From assembly GCF_000621145.1 (NCBI RefSeq), contig NZ_JHZB01000011.1, forward strand, positions 54,565 to 118,564: a stretch of DNA of 64,000 nt, read 5' to 3'. The DNA is from Desulfobulbus elongatus DSM 2908 (GTDB lineage: Bacteria > Desulfobacterota > Desulfobulbia > Desulfobulbales > Desulfobulbaceae). Position numbers and translations under genes: made by a program. Each line of letters opens with the position of its first letter. The stretch's first letter is position 1. Of this stretch, positions 33,317 through 42,152 are shown one piece after another. The notes under the pieces are model-generated. The model made no database searches. It had not been told where the DNA came from and worked only from the letters and a program-made list of their open reading frames with translations.

Positions 33317-35455
33317 ATGATCAAACGTATTTTCCCCTTCCTCGACTGGTTCTCCGGTTACAATCTCGCCCTGTTCAAGGCGGATGCCATTGCCGGATTG
33401 ACGGTGGCCCTGGTGCTGATTCCCCAGTCCATGGCCTATGCGCAACTGGCGGGCATGCCCGCCTACTACGGCCTTTATGCCGCCTTTCTGCCGCCGATGG
33501 TCGCCGCCCTTTTCGGTTCGAGCCGGCAGCTGGCCACCGGCCCGGTGGCCGTGGTTTCCCTGATGACCGCCGCCTCGCTGGAACCCCTGGCCACCGCCGG
33601 CAGCGAGAGCTTCATCGCCTACGCCATTCTCCTTTCGCTTCTGGTCGGTCTGTTCCAGCTCGCTCTCGGCGTCCTGCGCCTGGGCCTGGTGGTCAATTTC
33701 CTTTCCCACCCGGTGGTCAACGGCTTCACCAACGCCGCCGCCATCATCATCGCCACCTCGCAGTTGTCGAAAATGTTCGGCGTCAACGTCGACAACGCCG
33801 AACACCACTACGAAACCATCATCCGCGTGGTGCAGTCCGCGATCCACTACACCCACTGGCCGACCTTCCTCATCGGCGCTCTGGCCCTGGCGATCATGAT
33901 CACCCTGAAGCGCATCGCCCCCAGGGTGCCCAACGTGCTGGTGGCGGTGATCGTCACCACCGTGCTCTCCTGGATGATCGGCTTCGAGCACAACGCCGCC
34001 GTGGACAGCGCCGCCATCCGGTCGCCCAGGGCCCTGGAGCTGATCACGGCCTTCAACGAGGCCACCAACGGCATCCCGCCCCTGGCCGAAGAGCGGACCA
34101 AAACCAGCAAGCGGCTCGAGGAGGCGAAACAGGGGCACGATGCCATTGCCCGGCTTGATGCCGAGCATGACGACCGGGTGATCCAGTCGAAGATCGAGGA
34201 GCTCAAGGACAAGGCCCATCTCTACCGGGAGGCGCTTCGCCTGCTCCAATTCAAGGCGGCCATCCAGCCCGACGACAGCGTGCTCTACTATCCGGCCGCC
34301 GAACTGCCGGACGGTGTGAAGACCGACGGCCGCATCTGGCGCATCCGGGTGGGCAACAAGGCGCTTAAGTCCGACAAGGTGCCGCTGACCGGCGGCGGCG
34401 AGGTCATCGGCGTGGTGCCCAAGGGCCTGCCGGCCCTGAGCGTGCCCAAGGTCGACCTGAGCGTCATGCTCCATCTCTTTCCCTATGCGGCCATCATCTC
34501 GCTGCTCGGCTTCATGGAGGCCATCTCCATCGCCAAGGCCATCGCCAGCAAGACCGGCCAGCGCATCGATCCCAACCAGGAGCTGATCGGCCAGGGTCTG
34601 GCCAACATCGTCGGCGCCATCGGCAAGAGCTATCCGGCCTCCGGTTCCTTCTCCCGGTCGGCGGTCAATCTCCAGGCCGGGGCCGCGACCGGCTTGGCGA
34701 GCGTCTTCACCGGGCTGACGGTGGTCATCGCCCTCATGTTCTTCACGCCGCTCCTCTACCATCTGCCGCAGTCGGTGCTGGCGGCGATCATCATGATGGC
34801 GGTCATGGGCCTGATCAACGTCTCCGGTTTCCTCCACGCCTGGAAGGCGCAGTGGTACGACGGCCTCATCTCGATCCTCGCCTTCATCTGCACCCTGTGG
34901 TTCGCGCCCCACCTCGACAAGGGCATCATGCTGGGCGTGGTCCTCTGCCTCCTGGTGTTCCTCTACAAGAACATGCGGCCGGTGGTCACCTCGCTGACCA
35001 GGGACCGCAGCCGGGTGCTGGTCTGCGCGGTCAGCACCGGGCTCGAGGAGTGCAGGTACCTGTCGATCATCCGCTTCGAGGGGCCGCTCTTCTTCGCCAA
35101 TGCCAGCTATCTCGAAGACAAGATCTCCGACCTGATGCTGTGCAAGACCACCTTGCGCCACATCCTGATCGTCGCCAACGGCATCAATGATATTGACGCC
35201 TCCGGCGAGGAAACATTATCCTTGCTGGTCGGCCGGTTGCGCAGTGCGAATATCGATGTCTCCTTCAGCGGCATCAACGAGACGGTGATGAAGGTGCTGG
35301 TCAGGACCCATCTGTACAACAAGATCGGCGCCGACCATGTCTATCCGACCATGGAAGCGGCCCTCCAGGTCATTCACCCAGCCGTGCACACCGAGGAAGA
35401 AATGCGGCGCTGCCCCCTGGGCACCCATCCCCAACCCGAGATCATCCATCCATAG
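33317..35455 (+). CDS. SulP family anion transporter with an inserted domain
   Basis: 712 residues. SulP transport domain (about 15-225 and 365-550) with LIPQSMAYAQLAGMPAYYGLY and YPASGSFSRSAVN motifs, and a C-terminal STAS domain (about 568-690, with INDIDASGEETL). Between the two membrane blocks is an unusual insert of about 135 residues (228-364). It is largely charged helix (EERTKTSKRLEEAKQGHDAIARL-like) followed by a beta-rich part (GRIWRIRVGNK), just before the family motif GVVPKGLPALSVP. Most SulP proteins have no such insert. Likely substrates are sulfate or bicarbonate; sulfate fits the island. The kinase-like/receiver fusion gene follows after 12 bases. Confidence 0.88.
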   Translation: MIKRIFPFLDWFSGYNLALFKADAIAGLTVALVLIPQSMAYAQLAGMPAYYGLYAAFLPPMVAALFGSSRQLATGPVAVVSLMTAASLEPLATAGSESFIAYAILLSLLVGLFQLALGVLRLGLVVNFLSHPVVNGFTNAAAIIIATSQLSKMFGVNVDNAEHHYETIIRVVQSAIHYTHWPTFLIGALALAIMITLKRIAPRVPNVLVAVIVTTVLSWMIGFEHNAAVDSAAIRSPRALELITAFNEATNGIPPLAEERTKTSKRLEEAKQGHDAIARLDAEHDDRVIQSKIEELKDKAHLYREALRLLQFKAAIQPDDSVLYYPAAELPDGVKTDGRIWRIRVGNKALKSDKVPLTGGGEVIGVVPKGLPALSVPKVDLSVMLHLFPYAAIISLLGFMEAISIAKAIASKTGQRIDPNQELIGQGLANIVGAIGKSYPASGSFSRSAVNLQAGAATGLASVFTGLTVVIALMFFTPLLYHLPQSVLAAIIMMAVMGLINVSGFLHAWKAQWYDGLISILAFICTLWFAPHLDKGIMLGVVLCLLVFLYKNMRPVVTSLTRDRSRVLVCAVSTGLEECRYLSIIRFEGPLFFANASYLEDKISDLMLCKTTLRHILIVANGINDIDASGEETLSLLVGRLRSANIDVSFSGINETVMKVLVRTHLYNKIGADHVYPTMEAALQVIHPAVHTEEEMRRCPLGTHPQPEIIHP

Positions 35456-35467
35456 GAGAGGAATCCC

Positions 35468-36691
35468 ATGTCCGTGATTACCGTTTTCAACGCACTGCAT
35501 TGCAACGAAGAGCAGATCGTGCCGCGACTGGTCGACACGACCGGATACCGGTTGGTCGGTGACGGCGAAATCGCCGCCCTGGCCGGCAAGATGTCGGGGA
35601 TTCCGGCGGAGCGGGTCAGCAGGGCCTTTGCCGCCAAGACCTCGCTGTTCAATCCGTTCACGCATGAAAAGGAGCGCTCCGTCGCCTATATGCGGCAGGC
35701 GGTCGCCGAGATGCTCGTCGAGGGGAACCTGGTGGTGGTCGGTTTTTGCTGCCATCTCGTTCCGGCCTCGATTTCCCATGTCCTGCGTATCTGCCTGGTC
35801 GCGGACATGGCCTATCGGGTCCGGCAGGCGCAATCCCTGCCGGTGCCGGAGAAGGACCCGCTCAAGACGATCCACAAAAGCGACGAGGACAAGGCGGCCT
35901 GGGTGCTGCAGATGACCGGCAAGGCGGACCCCTGGGACCCGGCCCTGTACGATATCGTCATCCCCACCGACAAGATCAGGGCGGAGGAATCCATGCACCT
36001 CATCGTCCGCAATCTCCATGCCGAGGTGGTGGCCCCGACCGAGGCCTCGCTGGCCGCCCTGGCCGATTTCCGCCTGCAGGCCCGGGTCCAGGTCGCCCTG
36101 ACCCTGGAGGGGCACGAGGTGACCGTGGCCGCCAAGGACGGCGCGGTCACCCTGACCATCGAAAAGAACGTGCTCATGCTGAGCCGGCTCGAACAGGAAC
36201 TGAAGGAGATCGTGCAGAAGGTCGAAGGGGTCCGGTCCGTGGCCACCGAGGTCGGCAAGAATTTCCACCAGGCGGACATCTACCGCAAACTCGATTTCCA
36301 GGCGCCGGCCCGGGTCCTTCTGGTGGATGACGAGCGCGAATTCGTCCAGACCCTTTCGGAGCGCCTGCTGCTCCGCGACATGGGGTCGGCGGTCGCCTAC
36401 GACGGCGAATCGGCCCTGGAGATGCTGCGCGAGGACGAGCCCGACGTGATGATCCTGGATCTGAAGATGCCCGGCATCGACGGCATGGAGGTGTTGCGGC
36501 GGGTCAAGGCCACCCAGCCGGAGATCGAGGTGATCATCCTCACCGGCCACGGCAACGAGACCGACCGGGAAACCTGCATGCAGCTGGGGGCCTTCGCCTA
36601 TCTGCAGAAACCGGTGGATATCGATGTCCTGAGCGAGACCATGAAACAGGCCAACGAGAAAATCATGCAGCGCCGTCAGCAGGGCTCCTGA
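35468..36691 (+). CDS. cytidylate-kinase-like / BON-like / receiver fusion protein
   Basis: 407 residues in three parts. Residues 1-195 resemble the cytidylate-kinase-like family (ISRAFAAK-type helix, YMRQAVAEMLVEGNLVVVG, LRICLVADMAYRVRQ), but the P-loop position reads NALHCNEEQIV and lacks GxGK[ST], so nucleotide binding is doubtful. Residues 205-266 (VQVALTLEGHEVTV, GVRSVATEVGKNF) look like a BON domain. Residues 281-400 are a complete receiver with VLLVDDE, Asp331 in ILDLKMPG, Thr in ILTGHG and Lys in LQKPV. AGGAGAGG precedes the ATG. It lies 12 bases after the SulP gene and may couple SulP activity to phosphorylation. Confidence 0.75.
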   Translation: MSVITVFNALHCNEEQIVPRLVDTTGYRLVGDGEIAALAGKMSGIPAERVSRAFAAKTSLFNPFTHEKERSVAYMRQAVAEMLVEGNLVVVGFCCHLVPASISHVLRICLVADMAYRVRQAQSLPVPEKDPLKTIHKSDEDKAAWVLQMTGKADPWDPALYDIVIPTDKIRAEESMHLIVRNLHAEVVAPTEASLAALADFRLQARVQVALTLEGHEVTVAAKDGAVTLTIEKNVLMLSRLEQELKEIVQKVEGVRSVATEVGKNFHQADIYRKLDFQAPARVLLVDDEREFVQTLSERLLLRDMGSAVAYDGESALEMLREDEPDVMILDLKMPGIDGMEVLRRVKATQPEIEVIILTGHGNETDRETCMQLGAFAYLQKPVDIDVLSETMKQANEKIMQRRQQGS

Positions 36692-36713
36692 TCGCCCGGC
36701 TGGCCAGCAGGTT

Positions 36714-36747
36714 GGCGCGGCGAACCGGAAACACGGTTCGCCGCGCC
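36714..36747 (+). terminator. strong hairpin after the fusion gene
   Basis: GGCGCGGCGAACC (36714-36726) pairs perfectly with GGTTCGCCGCGCC (36735-36747) over an eight-base loop. No U-tract follows, so it may be a weak terminator, a processing site or an mRNA 3' stabiliser. Confidence 0.5.
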
Positions 36748-36867
36748 GGCACAGGGGTACGAAAGAGTGGTGCGGCAGCGGGGACGAATTTTGTCCCGCT
36801 TTCCGCCTTGGTCCTCACCAGGACGGCCGCTGGCCCGGCCGATCGTATGCGCATGTGAGAAACTGCC

Positions 36868-38661
36868 ATGCAGGATGGATGGAAACGCTACAAGCCCAGA
36901 TTCCTTGAGCATTCCGATCAGGCGTCGGGCATGTACAAATCGCTGTTCAATTTCAGGCGGCTGTGGAAGCAATCCATCGTCACCACGCTCGCCGTGGTCC
37001 TGTTGCCGTTGTTCACCCTGGCGGTGGTCGATTACAGCATCAGCAGAAAAGCCCTGGAATCCGAGCTGCTGCTGCGCACCACCCGTCTGGTCTCCAACTT
37101 GCGCCGCACCCTGACCTCCTATCTGGACGAGCGCGTCTTCGCCCTCAATTTCCTGATTCTCGACAACAGTTTCGAGCAGTTGGCCGATGAGAACCGGCTG
37201 AAGCAGCTCTTCGAAAATCTGAAGAGCGGCCTGGGGGAATGGTACGATCTCGGCCTGATCGACCATACCGGGACGCAGGTCAATTATACCGGCCCCTATA
37301 AGATCCGGGGCATGAATTACAGCGGCCAGGACTGGTACAAGAAGCTGCATTACAAGGAACAGGAGACCTATCACGACTCCATCGCCATGCGGTCCGATGT
37401 CAGCGATGTGTTCCTCGGGTTCAGGATGACCCCCCACCTGGTCATTTCCGTGCTCCACAACGACCCCCAGGGACGGCATTACATCCTCCGGGCCAGTCTC
37501 GACATCGAACAGCTGAGCGCCATCCTTTCCCATTTCGAGCTCAGCAACAACGGCGACGCCTTCCTCATCAACCATGAGGGGATCATCCAGACGCCGTCCC
37601 GCTATTACGGCACCATCATGAAGCAGTTTCCCCTCCCGGTGCCGCCGTTCTCGCCACGGACCGAGGTTTCCGAGGGCGAGGACCACCTGGGGCGGGAGAT
37701 TGTCACCGGCTATGCCTATATCACCGGCACGCCGTTCATCCTCATCGTGATCAAGCAGAAGGACACCCTGATGGAAACCTGGGAGGCCGCCGGCGGCAAG
37801 CTGCTGGTCTTCCTCGTCGGTTCGGTAGTCGCCATCGTGGCGGTGGTCTTCGGCATCTGCACCTACCTGGTCAACAGCATCCACCAGGCCGACCAGAAGC
37901 GGCTGGCCTCGCTGCATCAGGTGGAATACGCCAACAAGATGGCCTCGATCGGCCGCCTGTCCGCGGGCGTGGCCCACGAGATCAACAACCCGTTGGCCAT
38001 CATCAACGAAAAGGCCGGGCTCATCCGGGACCTGTTCACGTTCCGCAAGGAATACGCCGGCGACCAGCGGCTGCTCGGCCTGGTCGACTCGATCATCAAT
38101 TCAGTCGAGCGCTGCGCCACCATTACCCGGCAACTGCTCAATTTCGCCCGCAATATCCAGGTGAGCGTCCAGAAGGTCAACCTGAGGCAGGTGGTGAACG
38201 ACGTGCTGGAATTCCAGATCAAGGAGGCCGGCTACCGCAATATCGCCGTCGAAGTCGACATTCCGGCGGAACTTCCTGAATTTTTCAGCGATCGTGGTAA
38301 ATTGCAGCAGGTGTTCATCAATCTGGTCAACAACGCCTTCGCCGCGATGAAAGAGGGGGGGCGGCTCGAGATCAGAAGCCGGCTGAACGACGACGGCACC
38401 GGCATCGTCACCACGGTGCGCGATAGCGGTTGCGGCATTCCGCCGGAAAATATAGAGAGAATTTTCGAGCCCTTTTTCACCACCAAGAGCGGCAGCGGCG
38501 GCACCGGCCTGGGGTTGTCGATCACCTACGGCTTGGTCACGGAGATTGGCGGCTCGATCGCCATCGAAAGCACCGTCGGCGCGGGGACGACCTTCATCAT
38601 CACCCTGCCGCTCGAATACCATGCGGACAAAGGAGAAGCTCATGCGGGTACTGTTGGTTGA
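36868..38661 (+). CDS. Cache-domain sensor histidine kinase 1
   Basis: 597 residues. Membrane segments at about 36-55 and 310-335 flank a periplasmic dCache domain with the signature YTGPY...YSGQDWYKK...[12 protein letters not shown] (about 140-190). A HisKA domain with His370 in [11 protein letters not shown] is followed by an HATPase domain with N-box [26 protein letters not shown] and GTGLGL. Complete and probably active. The signature is shared with the kinases at 40256, 48506 and 50809. The receiver gene overlaps its end by 20 bases. It is the first kinase of a plus-strand phosphorelay unit. Confidence 0.93.
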   Translation: MQDGWKRYKPRFLEHSDQASGMYKSLFNFRRLWKQSIVTTLAVVLLPLFTLAVVDYSISRKALESELLLRTTRLVSNLRRTLTSYLDERVFALNFLILDNSFEQLADENRLKQLFENLKSGLGEWYDLGLIDHTGTQVNYTGPYKIRGMNYSGQDWYKKLHYKEQETYHDSIAMRSDVSDVFLGFRMTPHLVISVLHNDPQGRHYILRASLDIEQLSAILSHFELSNNGDAFLINHEGIIQTPSRYYGTIMKQFPLPVPPFSPRTEVSEGEDHLGREIVTGYAYITGTPFILIVIKQKDTLMETWEAAGGKLLVFLVGSVVAIVAVVFGICTYLVNSIHQADQKRLASLHQVEYANKMASIGRLSAGVAHEINNPLAIINEKAGLIRDLFTFRKEYAGDQRLLGLVDSIINSVERCATITRQLLNFARNIQVSVQKVNLRQVVNDVLEFQIKEAGYRNIAVEVDIPAELPEFFSDRGKLQQVFINLVNNAFAAMKEGGRLEIRSRLNDDGTGIVTTVRDSGCGIPPENIERIFEPFFTTKSGSGGTGLGLSITYGLVTEIGGSIAIESTVGAGTTFIITLPLEYHADKGEAHAGTVG

Positions 38662-39016
38662 CGACGAAGAGGAATTGGTGGCGACCCTGGCGGAGCGGCT
38701 GGACATGCGGGGCATCGAGGCCGCCTGGGCGACCGATTATCGGACGGCGCTGGCCATGGTTGAGGAAAAGGAGTTCGATATCGCCCTGCTGGATGTCCGG
38801 TTGCCGGAGATGAACGGTCTCGACCTGAAGCGGCTGATCGAGGCCCGGCGGCCGGGGATGAAATTCATCTTCCTCACCGGCCATGGATCGGAGGAGGATT
38901 TCGAGGCCTGCTCGGCCGAAAGCGGCAGGGAATACTACCTGATCAAGCCGGTCCAGATCGAGGTGCTCGTCGCCAAACTCAACGAAATCTGTCAGGGACA
39001 AGGAGGGCGGGGATGA
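38642..39016 (+). CDS. single-domain response regulator
   Basis: 124 residues. Receiver with VLLVDDEEE, acceptor Asp in IALLDVRLPEMNG, Thr in FLTGHGS, Lys in LIKPVQ; no output domain. The ATG preceded by AAGGAG lies inside the end of the upstream kinase gene, and its stop overlaps the next start (ATGA). It is therefore coupled to both the full kinase and the kinase-dead protein. Confidence 0.92.
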   Translation: MRVLLVDDEEELVATLAERLDMRGIEAAWATDYRTALAMVEEKEFDIALLDVRLPEMNGLDLKRLIEARRPGMKFIFLTGHGSEEDFEACSAESGREYYLIKPVQIEVLVAKLNEICQGQGGRG

Positions 39017-39675
39017 GCAGCTATCACGGCAAGGTGGACAGCCTGGGCCTGAGTTTTTTCGGCAGCATGACCGCCTCCATTTCGCACGAGATCAAGAACG
39101 CCCTGGCGATTATCAATGAAAATGCCGGGTTGCTCGGCGATCTCGTCGCCCTGTCGGAAAAAGGGCGTCCGCTGGACCCGGAGCGGCTGCAAACGATTTC
39201 GGACAGCATCCGGCGGCGGGTGCAAGGCGCCGACGACATCGTGCGCCGGCTCAACCGATTTGCCCACAGCGCCAACCAGCCCGTCGTCACCACCGGCATC
39301 CGCGACATCCTCGCCTGCACGGTCGCCCTGTCCGAACGGCTGGCCACCATGAAGGGGGTGCGCCTCTCGATCGCTGCCGGGGAAGAGATCGAGGTGCAGA
39401 CGCTGCCGTTCGTGCTCGAGAACCTGTTGTGGATCTGTTTGAAAAACATCTTCCTCCTGGCCGGGGAGGGGCAGCAGGTCGTTTTGGGTGCCGTGCGCGA
39501 AGAGAGCGATGTCGTCGTGACCTTGCACTGCACCCCCGAGATACCCGTGGAACAACTGGAGACAACGGTGGCGACCGAGGGGCAGCCCCTGATTTTTTTC
39601 CTGCGGATGCAGGTGCGGGCCGATCCGCACAACGGCCGGCTCTGCCTGCACATGCCCCTCCGGTTCATCGAGTGA
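39013..39675 (+). CDS. histidine-phosphotransfer-like protein (kinase without ATP-binding motifs)
   Basis: 220 residues. The N-terminus carries a normal H-box, SMTASISHEIKNALAIINE with His25, close in sequence to the H-box of the upstream kinase. The rest has the length of a small HATPase domain, but the N-box is degraded (LENLLWICLKNIFLL), and the DxGxG, FxPF and GxGLGL boxes are absent. No membrane segment. It should not autophosphorylate. A role as a phosphotransfer hub between the receivers on either side (38642 and 39720) is the simplest reading. ATGA overlap with the upstream gene. Confidence 0.75.
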   Translation: MSSYHGKVDSLGLSFFGSMTASISHEIKNALAIINENAGLLGDLVALSEKGRPLDPERLQTISDSIRRRVQGADDIVRRLNRFAHSANQPVVTTGIRDILACTVALSERLATMKGVRLSIAAGEEIEVQTLPFVLENLLWICLKNIFLLAGEGQQVVLGAVREESDVVVTLHCTPEIPVEQLETTVATEGQPLIFFLRMQVRADPHNGRLCLHMPLRFIE

Positions 39676-39719
39676 ACGCGAGTGAACGCTGCTGATCACC
39701 TGGAGATGCGGGGGAAGGT

Positions 39720-40193
39720 ATGGCCGTAACAGTGCTGCTGATCGACGATGACCGGGAATTCCTCGATATCCTGGCGGAACGGCTGACCATTCGGGGAATG
39801 GAGGTGACGAGCGCCGCATCGGGCCGGGCCGCTCTCGATCTCGTCCGCGACGCGCGGTTCAACGTGATCGTGCTCGACCTGCAGATGCCCGAGATGGACG
39901 GCTTGCAGGTGCTGGAGCGGCTTGTCGCGCTCGATCCCGCCCAGCGGATCATCCTGTTGACCGGGCATGCCACGGTATCCAGGGGGGTGCATGCCATGAA
40001 GTTGGGCGCGGCCGACGTGCTTGAAAAACCGGTGGACATCAGGGAACTGGTGGAGCGAATCAAGACGGTGGCGTCCGCTCCCAGGGGCGTCGGGGCAAAC
40101 GGCCAGGCCGGTCAGCCCTCCGGCCCTCTGCAAAAAGGCCGCGGCCAAGGCCTGCTCCAGGCCCTGCGCGGTCTGTTCAAAAGCGGCAGGTAA
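39720..40193 (+). CDS. single-domain response regulator
   Basis: 157 residues. Receiver with VLLIDDDRE, acceptor Asp in VIVLDLQMPEMDG, Thr in LLTGHAT, Lys in LEKPVD. A C-terminal tail of about 35 residues is rich in Gly, Gln and Arg and ends LLQALRGLFKSGR, possibly amphipathic. GGGGAAGG precedes the ATG. It is the last gene of the plus-strand unit and converges on kinase 2, with 62 bases between the stops. Confidence 0.9.
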   Translation: MAVTVLLIDDDREFLDILAERLTIRGMEVTSAASGRAALDLVRDARFNVIVLDLQMPEMDGLQVLERLVALDPAQRIILLTGHATVSRGVHAMKLGAADVLEKPVDIRELVERIKTVASAPRGVGANGQAGQPSGPLQKGRGQGLLQALRGLFKSGR

Positions 40194-40255
40194 GACTCCG
40201 CAACCCTGCCGTCCCCCCTTCTCCCGGCATCCTGGCCGGATTTTCGGGGTGCACG

Positions 40256-41896
40256 TTATCGCAGCGGCAGTTTGAGGGTGAACGCCGCCCCGCCCTGCGG
40301 CCTGTTTTCCACGGTAATGGTCCCGCCGAGCCGGTGGGCGATGTCGCTGCAGATGGAAAGCCCCAGGCCGGTGCCCTTGCCGGCCTCCTTGGTCGTGAAA
40401 AAGGGTTCCCAGATCTTCTCCATGACATCCCTGTCGATCCCCGGCCCGTTGTCGGCGATCTGCACGCTGATCTCCTTGGCGCTCCTGGAGGTGACAATGT
40501 CGATCACGCCCTCCGGCCCCACGGCGTCGAGCGCGTTTTCGATCAGGTTCAGCAGGGCCTGCTGCACCTGGGCGCCGTCGGTGCGCAGCATGGGCAGCTC
40601 CTCGTCGAACTGCAGATTGAGGGTGATGTTGTTCTTGTGGGCCTCGCTTTCGAGGAAGGAGATGGTCTCCCGGATCAGTTCGTTGATCTGGACGTCGTAT
40701 TCGGCGCTGATCTTCCGGGAGAACCCGAGCAGGCGGTGGGTGATGGTGCCGGCCCGGTTGACGTGCTGCCTGATCTTCCCCACCGATTTCCGGTATTCCT
40801 CCAGGTTGGCGACCTGTCCCGGATTCTCTTCCTGCAGCAATTCGTCGATCCAGCCGGCCTGCATCTGGATCAGTTGCAGGGGGTTGTTGATCTCATGGGC
40901 GATGCCGGCGGCCAGCCGGCCGATATTCGCCATCTTTTCGATGTGGGCCATCTGCTGGTCCAGGGCGGTCTGCTCCCGGTCTGCCTGCCGGATCCGTTCG
41001 ACGATGAACCGGCTGATACCGGAGCTGATCACCAGGAACAGGGCGGCGGTCGCCAGCACGCTGAAGGTGATGCGGTCCCGGTATTTGAAGTAGTTGGTCA
41101 GGGAATCGGTGATTTTCGTCTTGACCACCAACAGCCACATGTTGCCGTTGAGCCATTTGCTCACATAGAGGTACTCGTCGTCGTCGGCGAGCTCGGTGCC
41201 GGCATGGTGGCGCAGCATCCCGATCTCCACCTCGTTCAGCCGGGTGGTCTTTTGCAGGCTCGGCGTCTGGAACTCCCCGTTGGAGTTGAGAATGAAGGCG
41301 TCGCCGCCGGCCCCGATCTGGGCGCTGTGCAGCAGCGAATTGAAGATGCCTGAATTGATGGTCGCCCGCAGGACAAAGGTCTTGCGGGGATCGGTCAGGG
41401 CGATGACGAAGTGGGGGTAGTCGCGAAAGCCGCTGAACACGTCGCTGACATAGGTGCCGCGGGCCAGCACTTCCTTGAACCAGGGCGAATCCTGGTAATC
41501 CTTGCCCGCTATCTTGTCCTGATACGGGCCGACGTAGGCCATCTGCCTGCCGCTGGTGCCGATGAGTTGCAGATCGACGATGTCCCCTGCCTTGTCGCCC
41601 CGGTTGACCGCCAGAAAGAGTTTTTCGAGATTTTCCTTCTGTTGCAGCTGATCGAGCTGATAGAGGTTGATCAGGGTCGTGAGGAAGTTGACCTGGCTCT
41701 GGAGAAAGGTGTTGATGGCGTCGTTGCGGTGTTCCGCCACCTGCCGGGCGGTCACCTCGATGTTGTTGATCGAGAGCTGCTTGAAGTTGTAGATCGAGCC
41801 CAGGGCGATGATGATGATGGGGATGATGCCGCTGACGAAAAAACCCGTGGAGAGCAGCCGTCGCAGGCGGATGTAGTCTTTATATTTTTCTCGCAT
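40256..41896 (-). CDS. Cache-domain sensor histidine kinase 2
   Basis: 546 residues. Membrane segments at about 15-35 and 277-297 flank a dCache domain with YVGPY...YQDSPWFKE...SDVFSGFRDYPHF (about 121-163). HisKA with His334 in [11 protein letters not shown]; HATPase with LNLIENALDAV, DNGPGID, WEPFFTTK and GTGLGLSI. Same family as the kinases at 36868, 48506 and 50809. It ends the minus-strand unit that starts near 52.5 kb. A micro-ORF and a hairpin separate it from PEP-dikinase-like B. No receiver gene is next to it on its strand. Confidence 0.93.
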   Translation of the reverse strand: MREKYKDYIRLRRLLSTGFFVSGIIPIIIIALGSIYNFKQLSINNIEVTARQVAEHRNDAINTFLQSQVNFLTTLINLYQLDQLQQKENLEKLFLAVNRGDKAGDIVDLQLIGTSGRQMAYVGPYQDKIAGKDYQDSPWFKEVLARGTYVSDVFSGFRDYPHFVIALTDPRKTFVLRATINSGIFNSLLHSAQIGAGGDAFILNSNGEFQTPSLQKTTRLNEVEIGMLRHHAGTELADDDEYLYVSKWLNGNMWLLVVKTKITDSLTNYFKYRDRITFSVLATAALFLVISSGISRFIVERIRQADREQTALDQQMAHIEKMANIGRLAAGIAHEINNPLQLIQMQAGWIDELLQEENPGQVANLEEYRKSVGKIRQHVNRAGTITHRLLGFSRKISAEYDVQINELIRETISFLESEAHKNNITLNLQFDEELPMLRTDGAQVQQALLNLIENALDAVGPEGVIDIVTSRSAKEISVQIADNGPGIDRDVMEKIWEPFFTTKEAGKGTGLGLSICSDIAHRLGGTITVENRPQGGAAFTLKLPLR

Positions 41897-41940
41897 GTCG
41901 TTCGTTGTGGCGGTGCGGTTCTGGAACCCTGTCCGGCAGG

Positions 41941-41970
41941 GCCCGCCTCGCTTGCGCGACAGAGGCGGGC
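41941..41970 (-). terminator. hairpin upstream of kinase 2
   Basis: GCCCGCCTC (41941-41949) pairs with GAGGCGGGC (41962-41970) around a 12-base loop, with no U-tract. It lies between the micro-ORF stop and the kinase start and may be an attenuator or a processing site. Confidence 0.4.
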
Positions 41971-41998
41971 GCCGGCGCCCTTGCTGGTCGGAGCGGCA

Positions 41999-42088
41999 TT
42001 ATTTTTTTCTGTTGCGCATCTTGATGCCGATGACCATGCCGATGACGAGGGAGCCGACGATGATGATCAGGAGGATGAGGTTTTGCAT
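41999..42088 (-). CDS. 29-residue membrane microprotein
   Basis: A complete short frame, ATG at 42088 to TAA at 41999, with a good ribosome site (AGAGAGG, seven bases upstream). It codes for one hydrophobic helix (starting MQNLILLIIIVGSLVIGM) and a basic tail (KMRNRKK), so it should sit in the inner membrane with the C-terminus inside. It lies 64 bases after PEP-dikinase-like B and 102 bases before kinase 2 on the same strand. A regulator or anchor for one of these is plausible. No homologue is recalled. Confidence 0.6.
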   Translation of the reverse strand: MQNLILLIIIVGSLVIGMVIGIKMRNRKK

Positions 42089-42152
42089 GGTGTGCCTCTC
42101 TGGGTTGCGGGTGCCGAGGGGTGCCCGGGGGGAGTGAAGAGCGGTCGCCGCG

